From Candidatus Peregrinibacteria bacterium Greene0416_19 (GTDB taxonomy: Bacteria; Patescibacteriota; Gracilibacteria; Peribacterales; Peribacteraceae): a stretch of DNA of 34,886 bases. Below are positions 22,127-29,984 of the stretch, one piece after another. The notes below the pieces were generated by a model. It ran no database searches. It saw only the letters and a program-made list of their open reading frames with translations, and was not told the origin of the DNA. Each line of letters starts with the position of its first letter. Within the stretch, counting starts at the first letter, position 1. A program made the position numbers and the translations under genes. Location: NCBI GenBank assembly GCA_007375735.1, contig VMEW01000019.1, positions 1 through 34,886 of the forward strand, read 5' to 3'.

Positions 22127-24007
22127 TCACTTCACCGTCACACTCTTTGCAAGATTTCTTGGCATGTCGGGGTCCTTACCTCTTTTGACGGCCAAAAAAT
22201 ACGCCAGCACCTGGATGGGGATGATGTTCACGATCGCCTGGGCCACCCCGGCGTCCGGCACTTTGATCCATTCATCGAAGACCTCGAAGCGCTCCGGCGA
22301 CACCCCGATGATCCACGCGCCCCGCGCTTTCAGCTCCATGGCGTTGCTCAGAATGTCCATCTGCACCTCATCCTTCCCCATGAGCGCGATGCAGGGGGTT
22401 CCCTCTTCGATGAGGGCGATGGGGCCGTGCTTCAGTTCGCCGCCGGCAAACCCCTCCGCGTGCACGTAGCTCACCTCCTGGATCTTGATGGCGCTTTCCA
22501 TCGCCATCGGGTAGTTCCAGCTCTTGCCGATGATGTAGAGGTCCTCGCGGTCCTTCATGTCCTCCGCCAGCTTGCTCAGGCGTTCCACGTACCGCGGGTT
22601 CAACATGTCGGAGATTTGCGCGCTCGTTTCCAGCAGGAGCGTCTTCCCCTCCTGCAGGCGATCACCGAGCGCATACGCGATCAGGAGCAACGCGGCAAGT
22701 TGTCCGGTGAGCGCCTTGGTGGATGCGACTGCCCGCTCCGGGCCGGCGCGTATGAGCAGGGTGTAGTCCGCCTCGCGCGCGATGGTGGAGCCCTCCACGT
22801 TCACGATGGCCAATACCTTGGAGCCCTTCCTCTTCGCCACCTCCATCGCCTCCAGCACGTCGGCGGTCTCCCCGCTCTGGCTGACGACGATGAGGAGGGA
22901 TGCGGGCTTGAGGAAGTGGTGGTACACCTTGAACTCGCTCGCGGCGCAGAAGTTCACGTGGTGCTCCGCCACCACCGAGAAGAAGTACTCGGCGGCCATG
23001 CAGGCCTTGCCGGCGGTGCCACAGCCGACCAGGAAGGTGCCCTGTGCGTTCCGGATGGCCTGCGCGAGCGTCATGATCTGCGTCTCGTCCTGGTTCACCG
23101 CGCGCGCCACGCTCTCCTTCTGATCCATGATTTCCTTCAACATGTAGTGGTCGAAGTCGCCCTTCTCCGCCTGTTCCACCGACCAGGTGATCCCGATTTC
23201 GCGCTTGGGCCGCTCCTCGCCCGTCTCGATGTCCGAGAAGATGATCGAATGCCCGTCGGTCACCACCATCTCGCCGTCGTCGAGGTACTGTACGGTCTTG
23301 GTGAACGGGAGGAAGGCGGGAATGTCGGAGGCGATGAAGTAGCTCTGGTGAGGGACTCGGGACTCCCGATTTCGCTCTCCGAGCTTCGCCGGGCAAGCGG
23401 GACTCGGGACTTGGGATTTCCCAATCTCAGTGGCTCGATTCTCGAGTCCCTCCCGTTCGACGCCCACAATCAACGGCGACCCGGTGCGCGCGGCCACGAG
23501 CGTGTTCGACTCGGTATGAAGAGCGAGGACCGCATAGCGCCCGGTGAAGTGGAGGCACGCCGTCCGCACCGCGGCGGCGAAGTCACCGGTCTCCTTATAC
23601 TTCTCCTCGATCAGGTGGGGGATCACCTCGGTATCGGTCTCCGACAGGAAGGTGTGGCCCTTTGCCTTGAGCTCCCTCTTGATCTCCAGGTAATTCTCGA
23701 CGATGCCGTTATGCACGACTGCAATCGTCCCGTCGCAGCTCAGGTGGGGGTGTGCGTTCAGTTGCGTCACGCCGCCATGCGTTGCCCAGCGCGTGTGCGC
23801 GACCGCCAGAGCACAGTCCTGGCAGAAGCCAGAGCCGTCCACCGTCCCGATGCGACCGATATCCTTGTTCACCGACACGGAACCGTTCTGCTCCTTGCAG
23901 GCGACTCCCCACGAGTCGTAGCCGCGGTACTCCAGCCGCTTGAGCCCCTCCACGACGATTTCCCCCGCATTCCGGCGCGTCCCGACGTATCCGAAGATTC
24001 CACACAT
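22127..24007 (-). CDS. glmS: Glucosamine-6-phosphate synthase (glutamine-hydrolysing), with an in-frame insertion
   Basis: 626 residues. It makes glucosamine-6-phosphate from fructose-6-phosphate and glutamine, the first step to UDP-GlcNAc for peptidoglycan. The N-terminal Ntn glutaminase begins MCGIFGYVG (Cys2 nucleophile), with LEYRGYDS, HTRWATHG, NAHPH and HNGIVENY. Two SIS domains follow, with VGCGTAGKA, SQSGETADV, KIQEVSYVHAEGFAGGELKHGP and the C-terminal tail KSVTVK. Between TGSPLIVGV and YFIASD, normally joined by a short loop, lie about 38 extra residues (~184-222) encoded by the palindromic element at 23350-23452. Without it the enzyme would be ~588 residues. The loop is probably surface-exposed, so activity may be kept. 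The transcript is predicted leaderless, so the glmS ribozyme is absent. Confidence 0.93.
   Translation of the reverse strand: MCGIFGYVGTRRNAGEIVVEGLKRLEYRGYDSWGVACKEQNGSVSVNKDIGRIGTVDGSGFCQDCALAVAHTRWATHGGVTQLNAHPHLSCDGTIAVVHNGIVENYLEIKRELKAKGHTFLSETDTEVIPHLIEEKYKETGDFAAAVRTACLHFTGRYAVLALHTESNTLVAARTGSPLIVGVEREGLENRATEIGKSQVPSPACPAKLGERNRESRVPHQSYFIASDIPAFLPFTKTVQYLDDGEMVVTDGHSIIFSDIETGEERPKREIGITWSVEQAEKGDFDHYMLKEIMDQKESVARAVNQDETQIMTLAQAIRNAQGTFLVGCGTAGKACMAAEYFFSVVAEHHVNFCAASEFKVYHHFLKPASLLIVVSQSGETADVLEAMEVAKRKGSKVLAIVNVEGSTIAREADYTLLIRAGPERAVASTKALTGQLAALLLIAYALGDRLQEGKTLLLETSAQISDMLNPRYVERLSKLAEDMKDREDLYIIGKSWNYPMAMESAIKIQEVSYVHAEGFAGGELKHGPIALIEEGTPCIALMGKDEVQMDILSNAMELKARGAWIIGVSPERFEVFDEWIKVPDAGVAQAIVNIIPIQVLAYFLAVKRGKDPDMPRNLAKSVTVK
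23350..23452. repeat. 103-bp palindromic element inserted in frame in glmS
   Basis: Bounded by GAGGGACTCG (23350-23359) and its exact reverse complement CGAGTCCCTC (23443-23452). Inside, GGGACTCGGGACT occurs twice (23352-23364 and 23399-23411). The frame stays open and is translated as part of GlmS. It has no intein or intron features and encodes no protein of its own. It is comparable in concept to Rickettsia palindromic elements, which insert into genes in frame. Confidence 0.65.
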
Positions 24008-24015
24008 GTGCGCGG

Positions 24016-24044
24016 AGTGTACCTTTCCTCATCGGATTCCGCAA
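24016..24044 (-). promoter_or_regulatory. Promoter of glmS
   Basis: On the minus strand TTGCGG (24044-24039), 17-nt spacer, TACACT (24021-24016), then 8 nt to ATG 24007. Confidence 0.5.
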
Positions 24045-24056
24045 AAGCGCATTTCA

Positions 24057-24065
24057 TGGTATAAT
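24057..24065 (+). promoter_or_regulatory. Extended -10 promoter of the three-gene cluster
   Basis: TGG-TATAAT, a consensus extended -10. Transcription from about 24072 gives a leader of ~48 nt before ATG 24120, one of the few genes here with a real 5' leader. Confidence 0.6.
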
Positions 24066-24119
24066 TCTTGAAAGATCTCACCATTAAGGTACCATCTCCG
24101 TATTCTCTTTCGCACATCT

Positions 24120-24539
24120 ATGAAGAACTCGCTCCACCTCACGGCCATCGAACGGAAGCAGTTTGACGCGCTGCCGGAAGACGTGCGCGAGGGGTGGGAG
24201 ATCACGGACGAGACATTGGAGGCCCATGAGCGGCCGGAAGAACTGAAGATGCGTGTGCTGATGCTCGACCAGGAGGAGCCGGCAATGAAGCTATTCGTGG
24301 AGAAGCTGCAGTCAGCCGGTTCGATCAAGAATCCCTCTGAGCTTGCCGAGCACTTGGGCGATGTGCCGCCAAGTACGCTGTACACCATCTTCTTCACCAT
24401 CGGCACCCGGGCAATGTCGGAACTGATCGCAGCCTTCCTCACGGTCGCCACGTCCGATGATGATCTGGCTGGCGTCGCGTTCCTCACGGCCATCCGACAC
24501 GAGCTCTTCCTGAGCAACGCCGAAGTCTCCCCCGCCTGA
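24120..24539 (+). CDS. Small protein of unknown function, first gene of a three-gene cluster
   Basis: 139 residues beginning MKNSLHLTAIERKQFDALPED. Mostly helical and acidic, with a moderately hydrophobic segment near residues 90-112 (YTIFFTIGTRAMSELIAAFLTV) that could be a buried helix or a weak membrane segment. No family is recognised. Its TGA overlaps the next ATG (TGATG at 24537-24541), which implies translational coupling. Together with the next two genes it forms a co-directional block of proteins I cannot assign. Confidence 0.65.
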   Translation: MKNSLHLTAIERKQFDALPEDVREGWEITDETLEAHERPEELKMRVLMLDQEEPAMKLFVEKLQSAGSIKNPSELAEHLGDVPPSTLYTIFFTIGTRAMSELIAAFLTVATSDDDLAGVAFLTAIRHELFLSNAEVSPA

Positions 24540-25069
24540 TGCCCCGTTCCCATCCCACCGATATGGCACCCCTCGCTCTCAAGGACATTCCCGTCGAAGG
24601 CCTCCCTGTCGTCAAAGACACGCGGGAACTCGCTGACGTGTACGGTGAGAAGGATCTGAAGCTGGTCCGGGCGAAGCTGCAGACCAACGAGGGCAAGGCG
24701 CAGCTCCTCTCGCAGATCCAGGAGAAGAATCCCGGAGTGAAGGATGTGGAGAAGGCGGCGGACCAGGTGAATCTGAACACCGAACAGCTGCAGAAGAAGG
24801 AGGGCTTCCTGACGCGGATGGTGAAGTACCCGTTCCGGCACCCGTACAAGACTGCAGCCGGAGTGATCGGGGTATCTGCTGTCGTGGCTGCTACGCTCTT
24901 TGGTTTGAATGCGCTTGGGTTCAAGCTGCCTGCGATCATCGAGGGAGCTCTCTCCGCCGTGCCGCTCGAGAAGGTGAAGGACATCATCACGACGATCTTC
25001 TCGCTCGGCAGGGGCACCCAGGTGCTTCCGCCCGGCGCGGATTTGGGAGTGCCCGGCGTCACAGTCTGA
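24539..25069 (+). CDS. Membrane protein of unknown function, second gene of the cluster
   Basis: 176 residues from ATG 24539, which overlaps the previous stop; the alternative ATG 24563 (MAPLALKDIPVEG) gives 168. A charged, helical N-terminal half (~28-90, GEKDLKLVRAKLQTNEGKAQ) precedes one clear membrane segment (~108-127, KTAAGVIGVSAVVAATLFGL) and a second amphipathic or hydrophobic stretch (~128-145). It ends in a Gly/Pro/Val tail. No motif is recognised. Anchoring of the large downstream protein is a possible role, by position only. Confidence 0.65.
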   Translation: MPRSHPTDMAPLALKDIPVEGLPVVKDTRELADVYGEKDLKLVRAKLQTNEGKAQLLSQIQEKNPGVKDVEKAADQVNLNTEQLQKKEGFLTRMVKYPFRHPYKTAAGVIGVSAVVAATLFGLNALGFKLPAIIEGALSAVPLEKVKDIITTIFSLGRGTQVLPPGADLGVPGVTV

Positions 25070-25112
25070 AGGAAGCCATTCATCCACACATACATTCTTT
25101 TCCAACATCCCC

Positions 25113-27929
25113 ATGGCGCAGAATCCGGAAGTACCCAAAGGACCTCCTGACAAGCCCCCGGCCATCGTCCGGTCGCTGGAGCAGATGGACAAGGTCGCTG
25201 GCCCCCGGGTGGTGCTCCCCAAAGGACCGCTGAGTGAAGCGAAGCTGGAGCAGTACATGCGTGAGCTGGAGAACGATGGAGCGCTGCGCACCTACGGCGA
25301 AGTGATGCAGTGGAACATGCTGCGGCTGGCTCGCGAGCGCGTGCGCCAGAACGTCACCGGAGCGCCCAATGAGCCAAGGGTGGAAACCAGGGTGCGCATG
25401 GCGGGCACGGAGAAGTTTCCGACTATTCTCCAGCAGGAACTGTCGCTGATGCGCCAGATACTCGCTCTTCGCGATCGTCATGGCATCAATCGGAATGCCG
25501 AACTGGACCGGCAGGAGGCATGTGCAGCTGCATACCTGCAGGGTTTTGCCGAAGTCCTGCGCAAGCGCGTGGCTGTGGGCAATGCGGGTTTCCTGGTGCT
25601 GCGCACAGAGGAGCAGACGAAGAGACTGGGCCAGCCCGATGAGAGCACCGCTGTCGCGCAGCAAGGCGCCTTTCAGGATCTCCGGAACATCGGATTCCTG
25701 CAGGCGATGGCCCCCCAGGATCCGCGCGATCCGGTGCCGCAGATGGTGAATCTGTCACTCGCTCGCAACCGGGCCCGTGATCTGACTCTCCAGGATGCAA
25801 GCAAGCTCCTCAATCGGGATGTCTCCTGGTTCACCGCGTATGCGGAAGGGGTACCCGGCGTTGACGAAGCAGGCGTGTCGCCGGTTCGCAAATTCTTTCT
25901 GCTCACGCTCTCCCATGCACTGGAGCATAACCGCCGGGAAGGGCTCTCCATCCGCACGGAAGACACCGCGAAGAAAAACGAGAATGTGCTGAAGCGCCGT
26001 GAGATCGTGGATGCGCTCTGGGGTTACTTAAAGGATGTGGGAGACCAAGATCTCGCTTCCATGCAGCGCGACCTGTACAAGTACGGGTTTGACCTGGAAG
26101 CGGTAGGCGCGGCGCGAGGCAAGCCGGAGCCGATTCCGCCTGCACATCTGAAGGAATACATGCAGGGTGAGGTTACGAATCGCATCGCCGGTTTCCGCAG
26201 TCATTTCCATCAGATGGAGGAGAAGGTGTTGAAAGTGACATGGAAAGACTGGGGCGAGAAACAGTGGAACGAGAAAGGACGCTTTGGGGCGCTTGCCGTC
26301 GTGGAAGCCATCACCGCCCTCCATTCTCTGCCCCGTCGCATGGCGGCCACCCTGCCGGTCGTTCCGGATGATCTGGGCGAAAAGTATCAGAAGGAGGTGA
26401 TGGGCCCCGTCCGTGCCGCCATGGGACTGCCCGATGATTTTCAGATTTTCGACATCAACGCGTGGAAATCTATGGACGACGTGCAGTGGCAGCGAGTGCG
26501 CAAGAAGATGGAGAGCACGGCATCACTCATAACCAAGCACCAGGATGAAATCCGGCAACGCATTGCGCTGATGAACGAGAGCCTGAACGTTATCAACGCT
26601 CTCAGGCAGATCCGCGATCCGGATGATCTCATCGGTGTCCAGCCGTCTGCAGTACCCTCGGGCATGCGCGTGACAGTCGCAGATGTGGAAAAAGCGAAGG
26701 GCAATGATGCCCTGCTCGCCGCTCTCTACATGCATGTCTTTGAACAGGCACAGGGTGATTGGAACGAATACGCCGGAACGATGCGTACGTTCCTGGGAGG
26801 CCTGGAGGAAGTTCTGGGCACGCATCTGGACTTGAAGCGGGAGTTTGAAGCTGCGGGGGAAAAGAACAATTGGGAACTCCTCAAAATACTCGCCGCCCTC
26901 GGCGGCGGGCTCTTTGCGGCGTGGGTTCTGTGGAAGAACAAAGGCCGCCTCGCCCGCCTCGCCTTCCGCGGCACGGTCGGCGGCGTGAAGGCAGGGCTGA
27001 ACGCCGGGCGTGCGGGAGTGGATCTCACGGGCCGGACGGTGAAGAAGGTGGAAACGCTGATGCACGGCTCACCCAAGGGTGTGGCACCAGGAGCCGCGAC
27101 CGAGGGGGCGTCGCGGCTGGCCCGGGCTGGGCGGGCGGGGGCGCATCTGCTGTTCGTCGCGGCCGAAGGATTGGACTTGTATCTCATCCAAGACCAGATT
27201 CGCCGGAATATGCGCGTCAAGCATCTCGAAGGTGAAGAACTGAGTGATGCGGCTCTCGCATTCTGGAAGCAGAAGAGGATTCCAGCCTTGAACGCGATGC
27301 TCACGGATGGCGATAAGGAGGATCAATGGAAGGAGGAGATCGACGTGCTCGAGCGTCGGAAGGCAGTGGTGGCGATGGGGGGAATACTGAGGGCTCAGAC
27401 GCTCCCTGCGGATGGAGATCTTCCGCAGATGACACCGGGCAAGTCCGACTCGCTTGACGGTGAGCGGACCCATCTGCTCATGCGCTTGAAAGAACTGCGC
27501 GACCGCAAAGACGTGCTTCAGACGCGGATTGGCGAAGAGTTCAATTGGATCAAGGCCGAATTGCCAATAGATCTCCACCGGGTTTTCGTCAAAGATCCAA
27601 AAATGGAGGGGTATGGGGTGAATGTCAGCGGCCTCGTCCCCGGGACAAAGCTGGCCGGCGGTCCGCTCGAGGATGCACGCGAGGCCGGCGCGCGGAACCG
27701 CTACATCTACGGCGAAGTGATGAGCGCAATCGGAAAAAAGCAGAAAAATAGGGGGGTGGCGTATCTCCAGGATTTGCGATTCGGAGCGAACGAAGCGCAG
27801 AAAACCGTCGACGACCTTGAGCGCCGACTTCCGATCAAGGAACTGGAGCGTACCTTCCTTACATTCCAGAAAGACGCCGCGGAAATCTTGCGCGCCATCG
27901 ACGCATGGGAAGCCGCGCAGGGCCGCTGA
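25113..27929 (+). CDS. 938-residue helical protein with central membrane segments, unknown function
   Basis: The second-longest reading frame in the window. Residues 1-585 are charged and helical, with several heptad-like stretches and an extended proline-rich N-terminus (PEVPKGPPDKPPAIV). One good membrane helix lies at ~588-612 (LLKILAALGGGLFAAWVLW), followed by a basic region (KNKGRLARLAFRGTVGG) and a second weaker hydrophobic segment at ~672-692 (AGAHLLFVAAEGLDLYLI). The last ~240 residues are again helical (DVLERRKAV..., LMRLKELRDRKDVLQTRIG) and look like coiled coil. No nucleotide-binding, protease or nuclease motif was seen. It starts 44 nt after the previous gene, with a possible internal TACATT promoter at 25089-25094. 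Size and layout suggest a structural or secretion-apparatus component, but this is inference. Confidence 0.65.
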   Translation: MAQNPEVPKGPPDKPPAIVRSLEQMDKVAGPRVVLPKGPLSEAKLEQYMRELENDGALRTYGEVMQWNMLRLARERVRQNVTGAPNEPRVETRVRMAGTEKFPTILQQELSLMRQILALRDRHGINRNAELDRQEACAAAYLQGFAEVLRKRVAVGNAGFLVLRTEEQTKRLGQPDESTAVAQQGAFQDLRNIGFLQAMAPQDPRDPVPQMVNLSLARNRARDLTLQDASKLLNRDVSWFTAYAEGVPGVDEAGVSPVRKFFLLTLSHALEHNRREGLSIRTEDTAKKNENVLKRREIVDALWGYLKDVGDQDLASMQRDLYKYGFDLEAVGAARGKPEPIPPAHLKEYMQGEVTNRIAGFRSHFHQMEEKVLKVTWKDWGEKQWNEKGRFGALAVVEAITALHSLPRRMAATLPVVPDDLGEKYQKEVMGPVRAAMGLPDDFQIFDINAWKSMDDVQWQRVRKKMESTASLITKHQDEIRQRIALMNESLNVINALRQIRDPDDLIGVQPSAVPSGMRVTVADVEKAKGNDALLAALYMHVFEQAQGDWNEYAGTMRTFLGGLEEVLGTHLDLKREFEAAGEKNNWELLKILAALGGGLFAAWVLWKNKGRLARLAFRGTVGGVKAGLNAGRAGVDLTGRTVKKVETLMHGSPKGVAPGAATEGASRLARAGRAGAHLLFVAAEGLDLYLIQDQIRRNMRVKHLEGEELSDAALAFWKQKRIPALNAMLTDGDKEDQWKEEIDVLERRKAVVAMGGILRAQTLPADGDLPQMTPGKSDSLDGERTHLLMRLKELRDRKDVLQTRIGEEFNWIKAELPIDLHRVFVKDPKMEGYGVNVSGLVPGTKLAGGPLEDAREAGARNRYIYGEVMSAIGKKQKNRGVAYLQDLRFGANEAQKTVDDLERRLPIKELERTFLTFQKDAAEILRAIDAWEAAQGR

Positions 27930-27959
27930 CGCATTCCCGCTCGTCACACGTCCGGCCCC

Positions 27960-27988
27960 TTGACCCCACCCGGTCCCTCCCCTACCCT
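27960..27988 (+). promoter_or_regulatory. Promoter of rpsT-ruvX
   Basis: TTGACC (27960-27965), 17-nt spacer, TACCCT (27983-27988); the leader to ATG 28018 is about 22 nt. Confidence 0.45.
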
Positions 27989-28017
27989 TTCCAGGCTTTT
28001 TCCTCGTCCCCAAGCCC

Positions 28018-28272
28018 ATGCCGATCACCAAGTCCGCCCTCAAAGCCAGCCGCCAGAGCGCCGTGCGCCGCAAGCGCCGCCTGCCCTTCAAGACACACAT
28101 GAAGACGATGATGCGGAAACTTGCTGACCTCATAAAGGAGGGCAAGAAGGGCGAGGCCGTGCTGCTCATGCCACAGGTATACAAGTCCATCGATACGGCT
28201 GCGAAGAAGCACCTCATTCACCGCAATAATGCCGACCGGAAGAAGTCGCTCGTTGCGAGGATGGTGAAATGA
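28018..28272 (+). CDS. rpsT: 30S ribosomal protein bS20
   Basis: 84 residues, typical for bS20. It begins MPITKSALKASRQS, close to the usual MPNIKSAKKRVRQ pattern, with the basic RRKRR stretch and the C-terminal signature KKHLIHRNNADRKKSLVARM (helix 3, which contacts 16S rRNA). It binds 16S rRNA early in small-subunit assembly. The ruvX start lies 3 nt after the stop, so the two genes form an operon. Confidence 0.95.
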   Translation: MPITKSALKASRQSAVRRKRRLPFKTHMKTMMRKLADLIKEGKKGEAVLLMPQVYKSIDTAAKKHLIHRNNADRKKSLVARMVK

Positions 28273-28275
28273 CAC

Positions 28276-28659
28276 ATGCGCACCCTCGCCCTCGACATCG
28301 GCACCCGCCGTACCGGCATCGCGTACTGCGATGATGCGACCGGCATTCCCCTCCCCCTGACGACAGTGCATCACACGTCGCAGGAGGAACTGGTCGCGCA
28401 GGTGCTCGCGATCGTCACCGCACGTTCCATCGATCAGTGCATCATCGGGCTTCCCCTCCTGCCGTCAGGGGCCGAAGGGGCTCAGGCGGAGGTCGTCCGA
28501 CGAGCGGGGATAGAACTTGAAAAAAAGGGTCTCCCCTGCCGATATATGGATGAGCGGTACACCACATCCCAATACCGTCAGAACGTCGCTATCTCTGCGA
28601 ATTCGGATCCGGACGCAGCCGCCGCCTGCGCCATCCTCTCCGCGGCAATTGGATGTTGA
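28276..28659 (+). CDS. ruvX: YqgF/RuvX-family RNase H-fold nuclease (16S rRNA processing)
   Basis: 127 residues, near the usual ~135-140. RNase H-fold acidic residues are visible: D7 in LALDIGTRRTGIAYCDD, the glycine-rich IIGLPLLPSGAEG, D93 in YMDERYTTSQ, and the C-terminal Asp in SDPDAAAACAIL. Homologues (YqgF/RuvX) process the 5' end of 16S rRNA and were once proposed as Holliday junction resolvases. Pairing with rpsT fits a ribosome-assembly role. The protein is slightly short but all motifs are kept. Confidence 0.88.
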   Translation: MRTLALDIGTRRTGIAYCDDATGIPLPLTTVHHTSQEELVAQVLAIVTARSIDQCIIGLPLLPSGAEGAQAEVVRRAGIELEKKGLPCRYMDERYTTSQYRQNVAISANSDPDAAAACAILSAAIGC

Positions 28660-28833
28660 CAAATATAAGATTAGATATTAGTTTACTACACTGGTCATTG
28701 AACATCCTCGCTCTCTCCCGAAACAGTCAGGAAGCAATATCTCCCCGGTATCGTCTACACAAACCGGTCGCAGAACTTTTGCATCTGTCAATCTTCTGGT
28801 AGAACGAGGGTTGTTCTTTACCACTCCACCTCC
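28660..28833 (+). other. Non-coding leader region of the sigma4-HARE gene
   Basis: Contains a consensus -35 TTGACA at 28656-28661, overlapping the end of ruvX, with no well-spaced -10; a TACACT at 28687-28692; and the better promoter at 28779-28805. No tRNA or recognisable riboswitch. Confidence 0.45.
28779..28805 (+). promoter_or_regulatory. Extended -10 promoter of the sigma4-HARE gene
   Basis: TTGCAT (28779-28784), 15-nt spacer, TGG-TAGAAC (extended -10; hexamer 28800-28805). Leader of about 20 nt before ATG 28834. Confidence 0.45.
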
Positions 28834-29937
28834 ATGCCCACCACGCTCACCAGTTCTTCGCCGCAGCAGCAGGCTGCCTCCGCGCAGCTGACCCTGAACC
28901 TGCAGGAGCTCCTGAGCAACCTCTTCCTGGTTCTCACCGAGAAAGAGGTGACTGTCATCAAAAAACGATTTGCACTCTTCGGTCAACCCAAACAGACGCT
29001 CGAGAAGATCGGCAAGCAGTTCAAAGTAACCCGCGAGCGCATCCGACAGATCGAAAGCATCGCTCTCAGCAAGCTCAAGCGCACGGTCCGTACCACGCGG
29101 CTCGACGAAGTGAACGAACTCGCCAAGAGCGTCCTTCGCCAGCATGGCGGGGTGATGCCCGAAGATGAGCTGGTTAGTCTCGTTCTCAAGCGGATCGCGG
29201 GATCCACTGCCGTCGATGGCGCGGTGCTCCGTCTCTCCTTCTCCATTGATAGCGAGATGAGCAACACCGGACGGTCCGCCACGTTTGTGGCTTTCTGGCG
29301 GTTGTCGTCCCTGGCGGCGGAGGACATTTCCCTCATCGTCGACAGCATGGTGAAGATTCTGAAGAAGCGGAAGACCTGCATGAAGCAGGAGGAACTGGTT
29401 TCCGCCATCCAGGCACTGAATCTGTTCAAGGACCGCATCCCCTCCCCCGAGCTCATCGGCAGCTGCCTGAAGATCGACGAGCGGCTGCGGGAGATCGACG
29501 AGGGTTGGGGGCTGACGGAGTGGCGCTTCGTCCGTCCGCGTTCTATCCGTGACAAGGTGGAGATCATCCTCCGCAAGTCCGGCGAGCCGCTCCACTTCAT
29601 GGAGATCGCGAACCGCATCCGGGAGGCGCACTTCGATCACAAGAACGTCACCGTCCAGGCCGTCCACAACGAGCTCATCCGCTATCCCCAGTTCGTCCTG
29701 GTCGGTCGCGGGCTGTATGCGCTGCGCGAGTGGGGCTACGAGCCGGGCACGGTGGCCGACGTCATCGAGCGGATCCTCATCGAGAAGGGGCCGCTGAGCA
29801 AGAAGGAGATCATCGCCGAGGTGGCCAAGCAGCGCACCGTCAAGGTCGGCACCATCTCCCTCAATCTCCAGAAGATGCCGTACTTCACCCGCGTCGGCCG
29901 CGCGGTGTACGCGTTCGATGCGGGGAAGAAGAAGTGA
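28834..29937 (+). CDS. Transcription regulator: sigma-70 region 4 joined to HARE-HTH (RpoE-delta-type) domains, without region 2
   Basis: 367 residues. Residues ~27-85 are a sigma-70 region 4 HTH: LLSNLFLVLTEKEVTVIKKRF, then TLEKIGKQFKVTRERIRQIE (split by a turn) and ALSKLKR, close to the -35-binding consensus. No region 2 (-10 binding, melting) is present, so it cannot act as a normal sigma factor. Two C-terminal HARE-HTH domains are clear at ~238-300 (PLHFMEIANRIRE...FVLVGRGLYAL) and ~305-362 (PLSKKEIIAEVAK...FTRVGRAVYAF). The middle (~95-225) may hold two more degenerate copies (GVMPEDELVSLVLKR; TCMKQEELVSAIQAL). HARE-HTH occurs in RNA polymerase delta and in eukaryotic chromatin proteins. 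It may bind polymerase and -35 DNA as an accessory factor; this is inferred. Confidence 0.8.
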   Translation: MPTTLTSSSPQQQAASAQLTLNLQELLSNLFLVLTEKEVTVIKKRFALFGQPKQTLEKIGKQFKVTRERIRQIESIALSKLKRTVRTTRLDEVNELAKSVLRQHGGVMPEDELVSLVLKRIAGSTAVDGAVLRLSFSIDSEMSNTGRSATFVAFWRLSSLAAEDISLIVDSMVKILKKRKTCMKQEELVSAIQALNLFKDRIPSPELIGSCLKIDERLREIDEGWGLTEWRFVRPRSIRDKVEIILRKSGEPLHFMEIANRIREAHFDHKNVTVQAVHNELIRYPQFVLVGRGLYALREWGYEPGTVADVIERILIEKGPLSKKEIIAEVAKQRTVKVGTISLNLQKMPYFTRVGRAVYAFDAGKKK

Positions 29938-29945
29938 GAGCTGTA

Positions 29946-29974
29946 TTGAGCAAAGGATGACAGGGGCGTACCCT
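29946..29974 (+). promoter_or_regulatory. Promoter of the lipoprotein gene
   Basis: TTGAGC (29946-29951), 17-nt spacer, TACCCT (29969-29974), 10 nt before ATG 29985. Confidence 0.45.
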
Positions 29975-29984
29975 CGGTTTGATT

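Noticed and set aside
23350..23452. Intein or intron in glmS
   Set aside because: Only ~38 residues, no splice motifs (no N-terminal Cys/Ser block or HN end), no ribozyme-like core; it is better explained as a translated palindromic repeat.
24008..24060. glmS ribozyme upstream of glmS
   Set aside because: The -10 box is 8 nt from the ATG, leaving no 5' leader to hold a ribozyme, and no matching core was seen.
22070..24064. Long plus-strand open frame (664 codons) across glmS
   Set aside because: It is antisense to glmS, a clear full-length enzyme; the translation is His/Arg-rich without any domain. High GC content creates such shadow frames. The same applies to 19390-21573, 24029-25291, 27069-28217, 7851-9416 and 6590-8107 on the minus strand, and to 31188-32750 on the plus strand.
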